Source: Candidatus Schekmanbacteria bacterium (lineage in GTDB: Bacteria; Schekmanbacteria; GWA2-38-11; J061). Taken from it: a stretch of 64,000 nucleotides of DNA. Shown one piece after another: positions 26,365-35,870 of this stretch (its first letter is position 1; every line of letters begins with the position of its first letter). The notes under the pieces are model-generated. The model made no database searches. It had not been told where the DNA came from and saw only the letters and a program-made list of their open reading frames with translations. The translations under genes were made by a program, and so were the position numbers. The DNA is taken from NCBI GenBank assembly GCA_016219965.1, contig JACRJM010000001.1:114490-178489 (forward strand), in the 5' to 3' direction.

Positions 26365-26422
26365 GATTGGCAGTTCCGCTCAGGCTTCAAACTTCAGGCG
26401 TCTGACGCGGAAAACTGTCAAG
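26365..26422 (+). repeat. Structured repeat, family GCTT-AACT-CATGCG, copy 3
   Basis: 58 bases between gspF and gspG. TTGGCAG pairs with CTGTCAA (one G-T), then CCGC with GCGG. The loop core GGCTTCAAACTTCAGGCG matches those at 12294 and, on the other strand, 12417. Inside the secretion operon it could attenuate transcription or protect the abundant gspG message; no T-run follows. Confidence 0.7.
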
Positions 26423-26487
26423 CCAGCTGATTATATTAATAGTAAAAAGTTTTTAATTTCAGGAAAACAAAAGAGGAGAAGGATTGT

Positions 26488-26946
26488 ATGAAAAAAATAT
26501 CTGCAATAGTGCGTGCTGGGAAAGCGGGTTTTACATTGATTGAAATAATGGTTGTCGTTGTAATAATCGGAATTCTCGCCACACTTATAGGAACAGCCGT
26601 AATCGGAAGGATCGATGAGGCAAATATTGTAAAAGCAAAGAGTGATATTTCAACACTTCAGTCAGCTCTCCAGCTCTACAAGATGGATAATGGAGATTAT
26701 CCTACAACCGAGCAGGGGCTTGAGGCGCTTGTGAGCGAGCCCAAGGGAGGAAAGGCCGCGCCTAACTGGAAAACCGGAGGCTATATCGAAGGAGGCAAAG
26801 TTCCCAACGATCCGTGGAGAGCTCCATACAATTATCTTTCTCCCGGTGTTAACAGCAATGATTATGATCTCTGGTCAAACGGCAAGGATGGACAGGCTGA
26901 CACAGAAGACGATATTCAAAACTGGAATCTAGATAAGGATCGTTGA
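26488..26946 (+). CDS. gspG: Major pseudopilin GspG
   Basis: 152 aa. The prepilin site is G14|F15 with Glu at +5 (E19) in GFTLIEIMVVVVIIGILATLI. The GspG C-terminus is clear: YPTTEQGLEALV, GGYIEGGKVPNDPWRAPYNYLSPG and a calcium-type loop near DLWSNGKDGQADTEDD. It builds the pseudopilus shaft. GAGGAGAAGG precedes the ATG. Its stop overlaps the gspH start (TGATG). Confidence 0.97.
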   Translation: MKKISAIVRAGKAGFTLIEIMVVVVIIGILATLIGTAVIGRIDEANIVKAKSDISTLQSALQLYKMDNGDYPTTEQGLEALVSEPKGGKAAPNWKTGGYIEGGKVPNDPWRAPYNYLSPGVNSNDYDLWSNGKDGQADTEDDIQNWNLDKDR

Positions 26947-27443
26947 TGCAAAGACCCATCAAAGGGTTTACTCTCATAGAGATTTCTGTAGTGCTCCTGA
27001 TTATCGGTTTGATAGGGCTTCTGATATTCCCGAAACTTGGAGACAGGCTTTGGGATACAGAATATAAGATATCTCTGAGGAGGCTTGCCGGAAGTGTAAA
27101 GGAAGTTTTTAACCTCGCCGCTACAAAAGGAGTGACTTACTATTTTGTCTTCGACCTTGATAAAGAGAAATACTGGGTTGCCATTCCGGACCAGCAGGGG
27201 AGACTCTCAGAGGAGGTGGAGGCCCACATGCTTGATCACAAAATGCCTGATGGAACTGACATTGTCGACATAACATTTGGCAGCCGTGTTTTCAGTGAAG
27301 GGCAAAATATTATCCTTTTTACTCCGACAGGTCTTGAGGGGAAATATTATATCCACCTTGAGAGGAAGAAAGAGAAACTGACGCTTATTCTATCTCCTCT
27401 TACAGGAGGCACGGAAATAAAAGACGGATATATAACTCCATGA
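26946..27443 (+). CDS. gspH: Minor pseudopilin GspH
   Basis: 165 aa from ATG 26946, which overlaps the gspG stop. The prepilin motif is KGFTLIEISVVLLIIGLIGLL with the usual +5 Glu. The rest is a beta-rich globular domain (YYFVFDLDKEKYWVAIPDQQG). Assignment to GspH rests on position between G and I and on the prepilin helix; the globular part is poorly conserved in this family. Confidence 0.85.
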   Translation: MQRPIKGFTLIEISVVLLIIGLIGLLIFPKLGDRLWDTEYKISLRRLAGSVKEVFNLAATKGVTYYFVFDLDKEKYWVAIPDQQGRLSEEVEAHMLDHKMPDGTDIVDITFGSRVFSEGQNIILFTPTGLEGKYYIHLERKKEKLTLILSPLTGGTEIKDGYITP

Positions 27444-27856
27444 CAGGACCAAATAAAAACAGAACAGGCTTTACATTCCTCGAAATAATGGTGGCAGTTG
27501 CTATCCTTTCAATCTCTCTTATTGCTGCCCTGCGTGCACAATCGCAGAGTATCAGGACTGCAGCAGAGTGTGTTGAGAAGATAAAGCTTGTAAATATGGC
27601 AAAGGAAAAAATTGGTGAAATAGAAGCGCAGGGTTTTCCTAATACCGGAGAAAGTGAAGGAGAATTTGAAGATTATCCCGGATATTACTGGAAGGTCACT
27701 GTAAAGCCTGTTTCAAGCGACATCCTCGGACTTGATAAGAGCACAGCATCTGTTTCGCTTGGCGATTACCTGCGCGATGTTAAGGTCACTATATACAACG
27801 AAAGAAAAGACAGGGAACTTTTTTCAATTGAAACATTTGTTGCAGCTCAGGAATGA
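27440..27856 (+). CDS. gspI: Minor pseudopilin GspI
   Basis: 138 aa. The prepilin motif TGFTFLEIMVAVAILSISLIA (cleavage after G10, E at +5) precedes KIKLVNMAKEKIGEIEAQGFP, similar to the GspI region just after the helix. In known systems GspI nucleates the pseudopilus tip with GspJ and GspK. It overlaps gspH and gspJ by 4 bases each. Confidence 0.88.
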   Translation: MTGPNKNRTGFTFLEIMVAVAILSISLIAALRAQSQSIRTAAECVEKIKLVNMAKEKIGEIEAQGFPNTGESEGEFEDYPGYYWKVTVKPVSSDILGLDKSTASVSLGDYLRDVKVTIYNERKDRELFSIETFVAAQE

Positions 27857-28524
27857 AGATAAATAAATCAGGATTCACTCTGCTTGAACTCATTGTAGCC
27901 ATTACTATCCTTGCAATAATAACTTCATTCATCTACGGAGTTTATACAGGAAGCGTAAAAACTATAGATGAGACAAGAGAGAAAATCGATATCTACGAGA
28001 ATGGAAGGATGGTCCTTGAGAGGATGTCAAATGAGCTTCGCAGCACCGCGGTTCCCATAGACAAAGGTGTAGCTCCTGATGTAACTTTCTTTTCCGGCAT
28101 GAACGACGAGATCGGGTCGGTTCATGCTGACGAGGTTCAGTTTATAACAAGATCTAACGCTGCAAATTACAGGCAGAATGGAAGACCTGTCCTGATGGGA
28201 GTATATTATTTCCTCAAAACAGAAGAAGATGAAGAGGGGGAGACGAAAAAGAAGGATACTTACACTCTTATGAGGAGCGAGGAGCCCATATTTAGCAGGG
28301 ATTTTATGGAGGATGTAAAAGAAGAGGAATTCATAGATGGCTGCAGCGGGCTTGACTTTGAGTATTACGGGGAATCAGGATGGGTTGATGAATGGGATGA
28401 TCAGGATGGCGGTGACCAGGAAGGCAAGGTTCCCGGCGCAGTTAAGATTACGCTTTCAATGAAACCAAAAAATGGGAAGGAAATAACACTTACAACAATA
28501 GTTACCATTCCATGCGGAAAATAA
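27853..28524 (+). CDS. gspJ: Minor pseudopilin GspJ
   Basis: 223 aa. The prepilin motif SGFTLLELIVAITILAIITSF has its +5 Glu (E12). ENGRMVLERMSNELRST matches the helix following the hydrophobic spine in GspJ. A Glu-rich insert (TEEDEEGETKKKDT) and an acidic Trp-Asp loop (WVDEWDDQDGGDQ) are unusual. It overlaps gspK by 13 bases. Confidence 0.88.
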   Translation: MKINKSGFTLLELIVAITILAIITSFIYGVYTGSVKTIDETREKIDIYENGRMVLERMSNELRSTAVPIDKGVAPDVTFFSGMNDEIGSVHADEVQFITRSNAANYRQNGRPVLMGVYYFLKTEEDEEGETKKKDTYTLMRSEEPIFSRDFMEDVKEEEFIDGCSGLDFEYYGESGWVDEWDDQDGGDQEGKVPGAVKITLSMKPKNGKEITLTTIVTIPCGK

Positions 28525-29666
28525 AAAAAGATAAAAACAAAAAAGGGACCGAAGGCTTTGCCCTGGCCATAGTTCTTCTTGTCACCACACTTGTCGTGAT
28601 CCTTGCACTTGAGTTCAACTACGAGATGAGAACCAATGCGAGCATAGCTGCCAATTCTATGGATGATATCAAGGCATATTATGCTGCAAAAGCAGGCATC
28701 GCCGCAGGCATATTCGGATTGAGGGCAGACTTTAAAAGTGACAAGGATAAAAACAGCTTTGTAGATTATAAGGGCGAGCTTTGGGCTACACAGAACATAG
28801 CTATCCCGGTTGGAGAAGGTGTAACATCCGGAATTATTACTGATGAGGACGGCAAAATCAATCTCAACATATTTCTTGAGGATGAAGGTGAAGATGATGA
28901 AGAAGATCAATCGAAGAATAAAAATACAAAGAAACAGGGAGAGGACCGTCTGGAGCAACAGCAAAATGTCGTAAAAAGAATCCTTGATAGCCTGCCGGTT
29001 AATTCAAACAATAGCGACGATATAATACATGTTATGAAGGAATGGAGCGGTATATCAGAAGAAGACCCGGCATTGACTTCCTATTACAGCAATCTCACAG
29101 TGCCTTACGAAAGCAAAGGCAATTATTTTGATGACATGACTGAACTGCTGCTTTTAAAGGGGATTACCAAAGAGTTCTATTTCCAGATGCCTGAATCAAG
29201 TGACGTTCTGCAAGTAGCTGCTCCATCCTCATCTGGCGGGGGAGGAACAGGCAATACGGATGTAGTCACTGCCGGGAAAAGTCTTGATAAACTTTTTACT
29301 GTTTTTACACCTTACCTCGATGAAGAGGAAGCCAAGATAAATATCAATACTGCACCACGCGAGGTATTGCGCTCTCTCCATGAAGACATGGATGACAGTG
29401 CAGTTGAAGCAATCATCAGCAGACAGGCAAGTTCTGATCCCTTTAAATCCATGGATGATGTTAAGGCAGAGCCTGCACTTCAAAATGTTTATGATGACAA
29501 ACCCAATGGTCCCCGCGGAATAAGACATTTGCTGGGAATGAGAAGCTATTACTTCAGGATAAAAGCGACCGGACAAGTAAGGAATGCTTCAAAAACAATA
29601 GAAGCTGTAGTATTGCGCGATCCTGAAAAGGGCTCAATTGATATAAGGTCCTGGTCAGTGTACTGA
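28512..29666 (+). CDS. gspK: Type II secretion minor pseudopilin GspK
   Basis: 384 aa, by far the largest pseudopilin, as expected for GspK, which caps the tip. The leader EGFALAIVLLVTTLVVILALEF lacks the +5 Glu, a known GspK trait. AAKAGIAAGIF, INLNIFLEDEGED and the two helix-hairpin-helix-like segments (ININTAPREVLRSLHED, SMDDVKAEPALQ) are family features. An acidic, Lys-rich insertion (about 120-155) and a Ser/Gly linker (SSSGGGGTGN) are lineage-specific. No gspC, D, L, M or N follows, so the rest of the machine must be elsewhere. Confidence 0.92.
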   Translation: MRKIKKDKNKKGTEGFALAIVLLVTTLVVILALEFNYEMRTNASIAANSMDDIKAYYAAKAGIAAGIFGLRADFKSDKDKNSFVDYKGELWATQNIAIPVGEGVTSGIITDEDGKINLNIFLEDEGEDDEEDQSKNKNTKKQGEDRLEQQQNVVKRILDSLPVNSNNSDDIIHVMKEWSGISEEDPALTSYYSNLTVPYESKGNYFDDMTELLLLKGITKEFYFQMPESSDVLQVAAPSSSGGGGTGNTDVVTAGKSLDKLFTVFTPYLDEEEAKININTAPREVLRSLHEDMDDSAVEAIISRQASSDPFKSMDDVKAEPALQNVYDDKPNGPRGIRHLLGMRSYYFRIKATGQVRNASKTIEAVVLRDPEKGSIDIRSWSVY

Positions 29667-29892
29667 TATCAGTTTTTTATACCTGCTTTAAAACCATAAA
29701 CTATATAAAAAAAGCATTTTAAATATTATATCGCTTTAGGTAATTTGAATTATTTTACCGTTTTATGCTTTTATTATATTTATTAATGACAATAGAGCCT
29801 GCTTGTGATAAATATAAAAAAATTCTATTTTAGAATCAGCGATCCAGATCATAATATCCCTATTGGTGCATACAACTTACTGAAAGGAAAGT

Positions 29893-32313
29893 ATGGAGCA
29901 CATCAGAAAATCAGGGATTTCCTATAAAACAACAACGCGAGTTTGTGCTGCAATAGCAATTCTTATATCTTCTATGGGGCTTGCGGGATGGGCAACGGAT
30001 TCGTCATTCCTTAAGAGCATTCATGCAGATTATATTCCCATAGCACCGCTTACTGCCATACTTTTTATTATATCAGGAGTCATACTTTTCACAGCGGCAG
30101 AAAACAAAAGCAGGGGCAGTGCTTCAGGTATCAGAGGGGCTCTATCAATCATTGTCGCAGTGACCGGACTAGCAGTGATTGTCCAGTTTTTTCTTGGGAT
30201 TGATTATATAGAATCTATTTTTATTTCCGAACCAGCGCTTCTTCGTGGAGCCCCTGTAGGGCGCATGTCGCCTATAACAGGAGCCTGCTTTCTTTTATCC
30301 GGTTTTGCGCTCGCTCTCCGTTCACTGCTGCCACACCTTAACAAAAAATATTGTTATGGGTTCTTTACCGTGCTTGTTACTGCAATTAACGCTATAGTCC
30401 TGCTCGGTTATGTATACGGCACGCCTCTGCTTTACGGCGGTACAATCATACCTGTGTCACTTCCGACTTCGCTTGCTTTTATATTCCTGGGGCATGGATT
30501 GATGTTTGCTGCCGGTCCTGAATGCTGGCCTCTAAGAGCATTTATTGGTACAACTGTCCAATCCCGTTTGATTCGTTTTTTCTTGCCGGTGGTAGTAATT
30601 ATCGTAGCTTTAGAAAGTATAACTGACCTGTACTTCAAAAATGAGGGAGTTAATCCCGCGCTTTTTAATGCTCTTGATCTGATAACAGGCGTGATTGTTG
30701 TAAGCGTTGTTGTTTCATATCTGGCAAAGCTATTAGGAGGAGATATCGACCGCGCTGAAGCTGAGCGTAAACAATATGAGGAAGCTTTAAGAGAGAGTGA
30801 AAAAAAGTACAGGGAGCTTTCGCAGCAGTTTAATACTATCCTTGATGTAATCCCCTATATCATTACATTGCAGTCTTCTGATTTGCGAATAATCTGGGCA
30901 AACCGTTGGTCTGCCGCAATGTCAGGGAAGGAACCTTCGGAGCTTGTCGGAAAACACTGTTATGAGATGTTACACAACTCTGCTTCACCATGTAAAGATT
31001 GTCCGGTAGATGTAATATTCAAGACAGGAGAGCCTGCATGCGAGTCGGTTGTCACTCATTTTGACAGGTCGTTTGATCTAAAGGCAGTTCCAATAAAAAA
31101 TGAAAAAGGAGAGATAGAGAGTGTGCTGGCTATAGGAGAGGATATCACCGATAATCTGAAACTAGAAGAACAGCTGCGCCATGCGCAGAAAATGGAGACA
31201 GTTGGAACGCTTACCGGCGGCATTGCACATGATTTCAACAATATTCTGACTGCCATAATAGGCTACGGACATATTCTCCTTATGAAAATGAAGGAAGATG
31301 ATCCTTTGAAGGAAAATGTTGAGCATATACTTTTTTCTTCAGAGAGGGCGGCTGAATTAATCCAGAGTCTTCTTACATTCAGCAGGAAAAAACCTATTGA
31401 TCCTAAACCTGTCGAGCTAAACGACATAGTAAAAAGGATAACAAAATTGCTTTTAAGGCTGATAGGTGAGGATATCGAACTCCGAACTCAGCTCAGTCAA
31501 GATAGGTTATCTATACTAGCAGAAGCAGGTCAGATCGAGCAGATTATGATGAACCTTGCAACGAATGCCCGCGATGCTATGAAAGGAAAAGGATTATTAA
31601 GTATCACTACCGGTATTGTGGATATAGATGATTCATATATTAAGGCTCATGGATACGGTAAAAAGGGAAAATATGCTTTTTTTTCGTTTGCTGATAACGG
31701 GAAAGGGATGGATAAAAAAACAAGGGAAAGAATATTCGAGCCTTTTTTTACCACTAAAGAAGTCGGGAAAGGAACTGGGCTCGGGATGTCCATTGTTTAT
31801 GGAATAGTGAAACAGCATAGCGGATATATAAATGTTTACAGCGAGCCCGAGAGCGGGACGACCTTTATTGCCTATCTGCCGATTATTGAAACAGATACTG
31901 TAAAGGATAATATTAAGGATAATATAATCCCGAGAGGAAAAGGTGAGGTAGTACTTCTTGCAGAGGATTATGATGAGGCAAGAAACCTTATAATGAGTGT
32001 ACTGGATGAATACAATTACATGGTTATTGATGCTGTTGACGGCGAAGATGCTGTCAATAAATTCATTGCAAATAAAGACCGGATAAATCTAGTTATGCTT
32101 GATGTCATAATGCCAAAGAAAAACGGGAAAGAAGTATATTCTGAAATAAAAAAAATAAACCCTGAAATTAAGGTTATTTTTACAAGCGGCTATACCGGTG
32201 ATATTATAAATAAAGTGGATTTAACAGGAGGTGAATCTGATTTTGTTTCTAAACCTATTTTTCCAAGTGAGCTTCTTAAGAAAGTCAGAGAGGTTCTTGA
32301 CAGAAGAGATTGA
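29893..32313 (+). CDS. Membrane-bound hybrid histidine kinase (PAS, HisKA, HATPase, receiver)
   Basis: 806 aa. The first 280 residues hold about seven hydrophobic segments, a multi-pass sensor of unrecognised type. A short helix leads to a PAS domain (about 310-430) with two Cys pairs ([19 protein letters not shown]). The HisKA phospho-acceptor His is in [12 protein letters not shown]. The HATPase has [16 protein letters not shown] and [13 protein letters not shown]. The C-terminal receiver carries the acidic pair in LLAEDYDE and Asp in MLDVIMP. The HDFNN kinase group normally acts with ATP-driven relays. The HD-GYP gene 41 bases downstream is its likely output partner. Confidence 0.9.
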   Translation: MEHIRKSGISYKTTTRVCAAIAILISSMGLAGWATDSSFLKSIHADYIPIAPLTAILFIISGVILFTAAENKSRGSASGIRGALSIIVAVTGLAVIVQFFLGIDYIESIFISEPALLRGAPVGRMSPITGACFLLSGFALALRSLLPHLNKKYCYGFFTVLVTAINAIVLLGYVYGTPLLYGGTIIPVSLPTSLAFIFLGHGLMFAAGPECWPLRAFIGTTVQSRLIRFFLPVVVIIVALESITDLYFKNEGVNPALFNALDLITGVIVVSVVVSYLAKLLGGDIDRAEAERKQYEEALRESEKKYRELSQQFNTILDVIPYIITLQSSDLRIIWANRWSAAMSGKEPSELVGKHCYEMLHNSASPCKDCPVDVIFKTGEPACESVVTHFDRSFDLKAVPIKNEKGEIESVLAIGEDITDNLKLEEQLRHAQKMETVGTLTGGIAHDFNNILTAIIGYGHILLMKMKEDDPLKENVEHILFSSERAAELIQSLLTFSRKKPIDPKPVELNDIVKRITKLLLRLIGEDIELRTQLSQDRLSILAEAGQIEQIMMNLATNARDAMKGKGLLSITTGIVDIDDSYIKAHGYGKKGKYAFFSFADNGKGMDKKTRERIFEPFFTTKEVGKGTGLGMSIVYGIVKQHSGYINVYSEPESGTTFIAYLPIIETDTVKDNIKDNIIPRGKGEVVLLAEDYDEARNLIMSVLDEYNYMVIDAVDGEDAVNKFIANKDRINLVMLDVIMPKKNGKEVYSEIKKINPEIKVIFTSGYTGDIINKVDLTGGESDFVSKPIFPSELLKKVREVLDRRD

Positions 32314-32354
32314 TAAAGAGCATCTAATAAATATTAATTATAAGGAGTATCCAT

Positions 32355-33413
32355 ATGGGTTCAATACTTGTCGTTGATGACGACGGTTATGTCCTTGACT
32401 CCGTTTCTACGCTTCTTGAGATGTCAGGGCTTAATGTTATCGGATGCAGGAGCGCTAATGAAGCTTTAGAGAAATTCAATACCTTTGATATCGATGTTGT
32501 GCTGAGCGACATCAACATGCCGGGAACTACCGGCATTCAGCTTCTTGAGCAAATCAACAAAATAAATCCTGAAATACCAGTGATACTGATGACTGCTTTT
32601 GCTGAAATGAATATGGCAGTTAACGCGCTTAAGAAAGGGGCTTATGATTTTATCATAAAACCCTATTTGCCGGACCATCTCAAGCACTCCATAGATAAGG
32701 CAATTAAATACCGTAAATTCATGCAGTCTGAGAGAAATTACAAGATAATGCTTGAGCAGGAGGTAGAGAAAAAGACGATGGAACTTGCCAAGGCATTGGA
32801 TGTTACCAAACACATGAGCAGGGAATTGATATATCGTCTTACGGTTGCCGCTGAATACAAGGATGCCTATACAGGGGCTCATATTTCAAGAATAGTCTTT
32901 TATTCGAAAAAGCTTGCAGAAGCCATGAAACTCTCAGATGAGTTCATTGAAAGGATAACAGTTGCAAGCGCCATGCATGATATCGGGAAAATAGGAATAC
33001 CTGACGGAATACTTTTAAAACCCGGTCCTCTAACCAAAGAGGAATTCGAAATTATCAAAACACATACGACAATAGGAGAAAAGATACTTTCAGGCTCGAC
33101 TAATCCTTTTGTTCAGATGGCAGCTTCGATTTCACTTAATCACCACGAAAGATGGGACGGGACCGGATATCCTAATGGATTGAAGGGAGAAGAAATACCT
33201 GTTGAGGGAAGGATTGTAATAATCGCAGACCAGTATGATGCATTAAGAAGCGACAGGCCCTATAAATCCAAATTCTCACATGAGAAGACTTTCAAGATAA
33301 TTACGGAAGGTGACGGCAGAACCAGTCCGCAGCATTTTGATCCTGCTGTATTAAAAATATTTATTAAGCATTCTTCTGAGTTTGATGAGATATTCAATAC
33401 TCATCAGGACTGA
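32355..33413 (+). CDS. Response regulator with receiver and HD-GYP domains
   Basis: 352 aa. Receiver (1-120): acidic pocket VVDDD, phospho-acceptor D52 in LSDINMPG, and Lys in IIKPY. A coiled linker (125-155) leads to an HD-GYP phosphodiesterase (about 160-350) with H208-D209 (MHDIGKIGIPD), H263-H264 (NHHERWDGTGYP) and GYP at 271-273; key residues are intact. HD-GYP proteins of this type break down cyclic di-GMP (some act on cyclic GMP-AMP). It is encoded right after a hybrid kinase and converges on a second kinase operon. AAGGAG precedes ATG. Confidence 0.92.
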   Translation: MGSILVVDDDGYVLDSVSTLLEMSGLNVIGCRSANEALEKFNTFDIDVVLSDINMPGTTGIQLLEQINKINPEIPVILMTAFAEMNMAVNALKKGAYDFIIKPYLPDHLKHSIDKAIKYRKFMQSERNYKIMLEQEVEKKTMELAKALDVTKHMSRELIYRLTVAAEYKDAYTGAHISRIVFYSKKLAEAMKLSDEFIERITVASAMHDIGKIGIPDGILLKPGPLTKEEFEIIKTHTTIGEKILSGSTNPFVQMAASISLNHHERWDGTGYPNGLKGEEIPVEGRIVIIADQYDALRSDRPYKSKFSHEKTFKIITEGDGRTSPQHFDPAVLKIFIKHSSEFDEIFNTHQD

Positions 33414-33435
33414 TAATAGGATTGACAGTCCTGAT
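33403..33435. terminator. Hairpin between convergent signalling genes
   Basis: ATCAGGACTG (33403-33412) and CAGTCCTGAT (33426-33435) form a perfect 10-bp stem with a 13-base loop. It spans the stop of the HD-GYP gene and abuts the stop of the opposite kinase gene. No strong T-run lies on either side, so termination is plausible but not certain. Confidence 0.45.
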
Positions 33436-35859
33436 TCAATTTATGGAGTTATTTATCACCTGTCTTAAAGCTTCCCCAAGTTCCTGTGTGTTAAAAGGCT
33501 TTGAGAGAACAGCCTTAAAACCGTATTCTTTATAATTTGCCATAACAGGATCTGTTGAATAACCGCTTGCTACTATGGCTTTTACTTCTTTGTCTATTTC
33601 AGAGAGTTTTCTTATAGTTTCTTTTCCTCCCATTCCTCCGGGAATGGTAAGGTCCATTATTACAGCGTCAAAGGGTGAGCCCAATTCTGCTTCTTGCAGG
33701 TAAATCTGAATGGCTTCTGCTCCATTTCCTGCACAGCATGTATCGTATCCAAGATCTTGAAGCATGTCACTAAGACAGTTTCTTATTATCTCTTCATCAT
33801 CCATAATAAGAAGCTTACCTTTGCCTTTGGACTGGCATAGTTCCGGATGATCAGCCTGAGTTATCTCATTTGATGATGCAGGAAGATATATATGAAAGAC
33901 GGTTCCCTCTCCCATCTTTGATTCAACTTTGATGATTCCGTCATGCTTCTTTACGATTGAATAGGAAGATGCAAGTCCGAGACCGCTCCCCTGCTGCTTT
34001 GTAGTAAAGTAAGGGTCAAATATTTTCTTTAGATGTTTTTCAGATATACCTGTCCCATGATCTTGAATTGATATCTTAATGTATTTTTCGCTTCCCATAT
34101 GTCCCATGGGAAGATCTGTTTCTGAGGATGCTTCAATATTCCCTGCAAATACCTTGATTGTGCCTCCTTCAGGCATTGCTTGTACCCCATTGAGAGTAAT
34201 GTTGTTTATTACCTGGCTTATCTGTCCTATGTCAACGTCAGCAGCAGCAAGCTCTTCTTCAATGGATAGCTCGCACTTGGCGTTTGATCCCCTTATGGCA
34301 AAGCGCGTTGCGTCTCTTATAATCTCTTTAATATCTGAAATCTTCTTTACAGGAGTTCCGCCTTTGGCGAAGGTAAGCAATTGCTGGGTTAAGTCCCTTG
34401 CCCGCATTGTTGCCTTTTCTGTTTCGTTCAGCCTCTCAAAGATTTTTTCTCTTGATAAGTTCCTTTCGAGTTTTATCTTTGCGCTTGAAACGTTGCCCAT
34501 TATTGCAGTAAGCAGATTGTTGAAATCATGCGCTATGCCTCCTGCAAGAACTCCGATTGAGTCTAATTTGTTCTGCATTATCTCTTCCTCAGTCTTTTTC
34601 AGCTCGGTTACATCACGGAATACTATGATGACACCAATTATATTTCCTGCTCTGTGACGGACAGGTGCGCACCGCAGATCTACAATTCTATGCATGCCGT
34701 TTCTTGAGAGAATTTTTATATTCTTGCCAAGGTCTATCTGACCGCCGGATTCAAACACTTTTTTTGCTATACTCCACCAATTATACGCTGTTGAAGGCTG
34801 TACGATATGGAATACTTCGGAGAGGTCCTTTCCTTGTGCCTCTTGATAATCCCAGCCAGTAAGCTCTGATGCAGCGTTATTCAGCAAGATTATTTTTCCT
34901 TCAATGTCTGTTGTGATTACACCGTCTCCGATACTTCGCAGAGTTATGGCAAGGTTCTCCTTTTCGGATGCGAGTGCTTCTTCTGCTGATTTACGCTCAT
35001 TGATTTCAACCTGCATGATCTGGTTTATTGCCTGCAGCTCGGAATTACGCCCTTCTGCTTCGCTCCTGTAGTCACGAAGGCGTACAAGCATATGATTGAA
35101 GGCGCGGCTGAGATCAGAAATCTCATCATTGGTAGTTATGCTTATTTCCCGGTTTAGATTTCCTTCAGATATATCTTCAGCGACTGATGACAGGTTTCTT
35201 ATAGGAGATATTATTTTTTTAGTGAGTAATATAGTAAGCAATATGCCTACCATGGTGAACATCGATGTAAAGATAACTGTTGAGAGCAGAAATTTGCGCA
35301 GATGATTTTTGATTTTTTCCTGTGTAAGTCCGAGCTGAATATAACCTATTATTTTAGGTTGCGATAACTTCTCTCCCATTTCAAGCATTTCAACGGGATC
35401 AGTCTGAGAAACTGTGAGCACAGGCGCAAGGATATCTATGTAGCTGTTTCCGCTCTGTTCTTCTGTGAATTCCTTTATTATAATTCCATTTGCCGGAGCG
35501 AGATCCCTGTTTCTCAGTGTCAGGGGAACATTTACATTAGTGTCATTCTTTTTCTGTACAAGGCAGTTTTTTTCCCTGTTGAAGATGTTGATGTACGCAA
35601 TGTTTGGATCAGCTTCTACGCTTTTTACTATCTGCTGCAGAGACTTGCTGTCTTCTGTGTATATTCCGTATTCGCTATTCTGTACGAGCATGGAGGCAAG
35701 GGAACGGCCGTGGTTTATAAGCTCGCTATAGTTGTTCGCAGTCTCGGTGCGTACGACATAAACTGTGATACCGACAGATGTAAGTACGATCAGAGAGATT
35801 GTGAGAAGATTAAATTTCGTAAGCAGACTTACTCTTCTCTTTCTTTTTATGGTTTCCAT
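33436..35859 (-). CDS. Hybrid histidine kinase with periplasmic sensor, HAMP, PAS and receiver
   Basis: 807 aa. Transmembrane helix 1 (about 12-30), a periplasmic sensor of about 160 residues, and helix 2 (about 192-215) are followed by HAMP (IISPIRNLSSVAEDISEGNL), a coiled coil and PAS (ITLRSIGDGVITTDIEGKI, EVTELKK end). HisKA has the His in [18 protein letters not shown]; HATPase has NITLNGVQAMPEGG, DHGTGI and GSGLGLASSYSIV. The C-terminal receiver has MDDEE and MDLTIPGGMGG. It lies 11 bases after a periplasmic binding-protein gene, whose product may present the ligand to the sensor. Confidence 0.9.
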   Translation of the reverse strand: METIKRKRRVSLLTKFNLLTISLIVLTSVGITVYVVRTETANNYSELINHGRSLASMLVQNSEYGIYTEDSKSLQQIVKSVEADPNIAYINIFNREKNCLVQKKNDTNVNVPLTLRNRDLAPANGIIIKEFTEEQSGNSYIDILAPVLTVSQTDPVEMLEMGEKLSQPKIIGYIQLGLTQEKIKNHLRKFLLSTVIFTSMFTMVGILLTILLTKKIISPIRNLSSVAEDISEGNLNREISITTNDEISDLSRAFNHMLVRLRDYRSEAEGRNSELQAINQIMQVEINERKSAEEALASEKENLAITLRSIGDGVITTDIEGKIILLNNAASELTGWDYQEAQGKDLSEVFHIVQPSTAYNWWSIAKKVFESGGQIDLGKNIKILSRNGMHRIVDLRCAPVRHRAGNIIGVIIVFRDVTELKKTEEEIMQNKLDSIGVLAGGIAHDFNNLLTAIMGNVSSAKIKLERNLSREKIFERLNETEKATMRARDLTQQLLTFAKGGTPVKKISDIKEIIRDATRFAIRGSNAKCELSIEEELAAADVDIGQISQVINNITLNGVQAMPEGGTIKVFAGNIEASSETDLPMGHMGSEKYIKISIQDHGTGISEKHLKKIFDPYFTTKQQGSGLGLASSYSIVKKHDGIIKVESKMGEGTVFHIYLPASSNEITQADHPELCQSKGKGKLLIMDDEEIIRNCLSDMLQDLGYDTCCAGNGAEAIQIYLQEAELGSPFDAVIMDLTIPGGMGGKETIRKLSEIDKEVKAIVASGYSTDPVMANYKEYGFKAVLSKPFNTQELGEALRQVINNSIN

Positions 35860-35870
35860 ATTTTTTCCCT

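Noticed and set aside
29660-29678. Terminator after gspK
   Set aside because: ACTGATATCAGT followed by T6 is a palindrome with at most a 4-bp stem, too weak to call.
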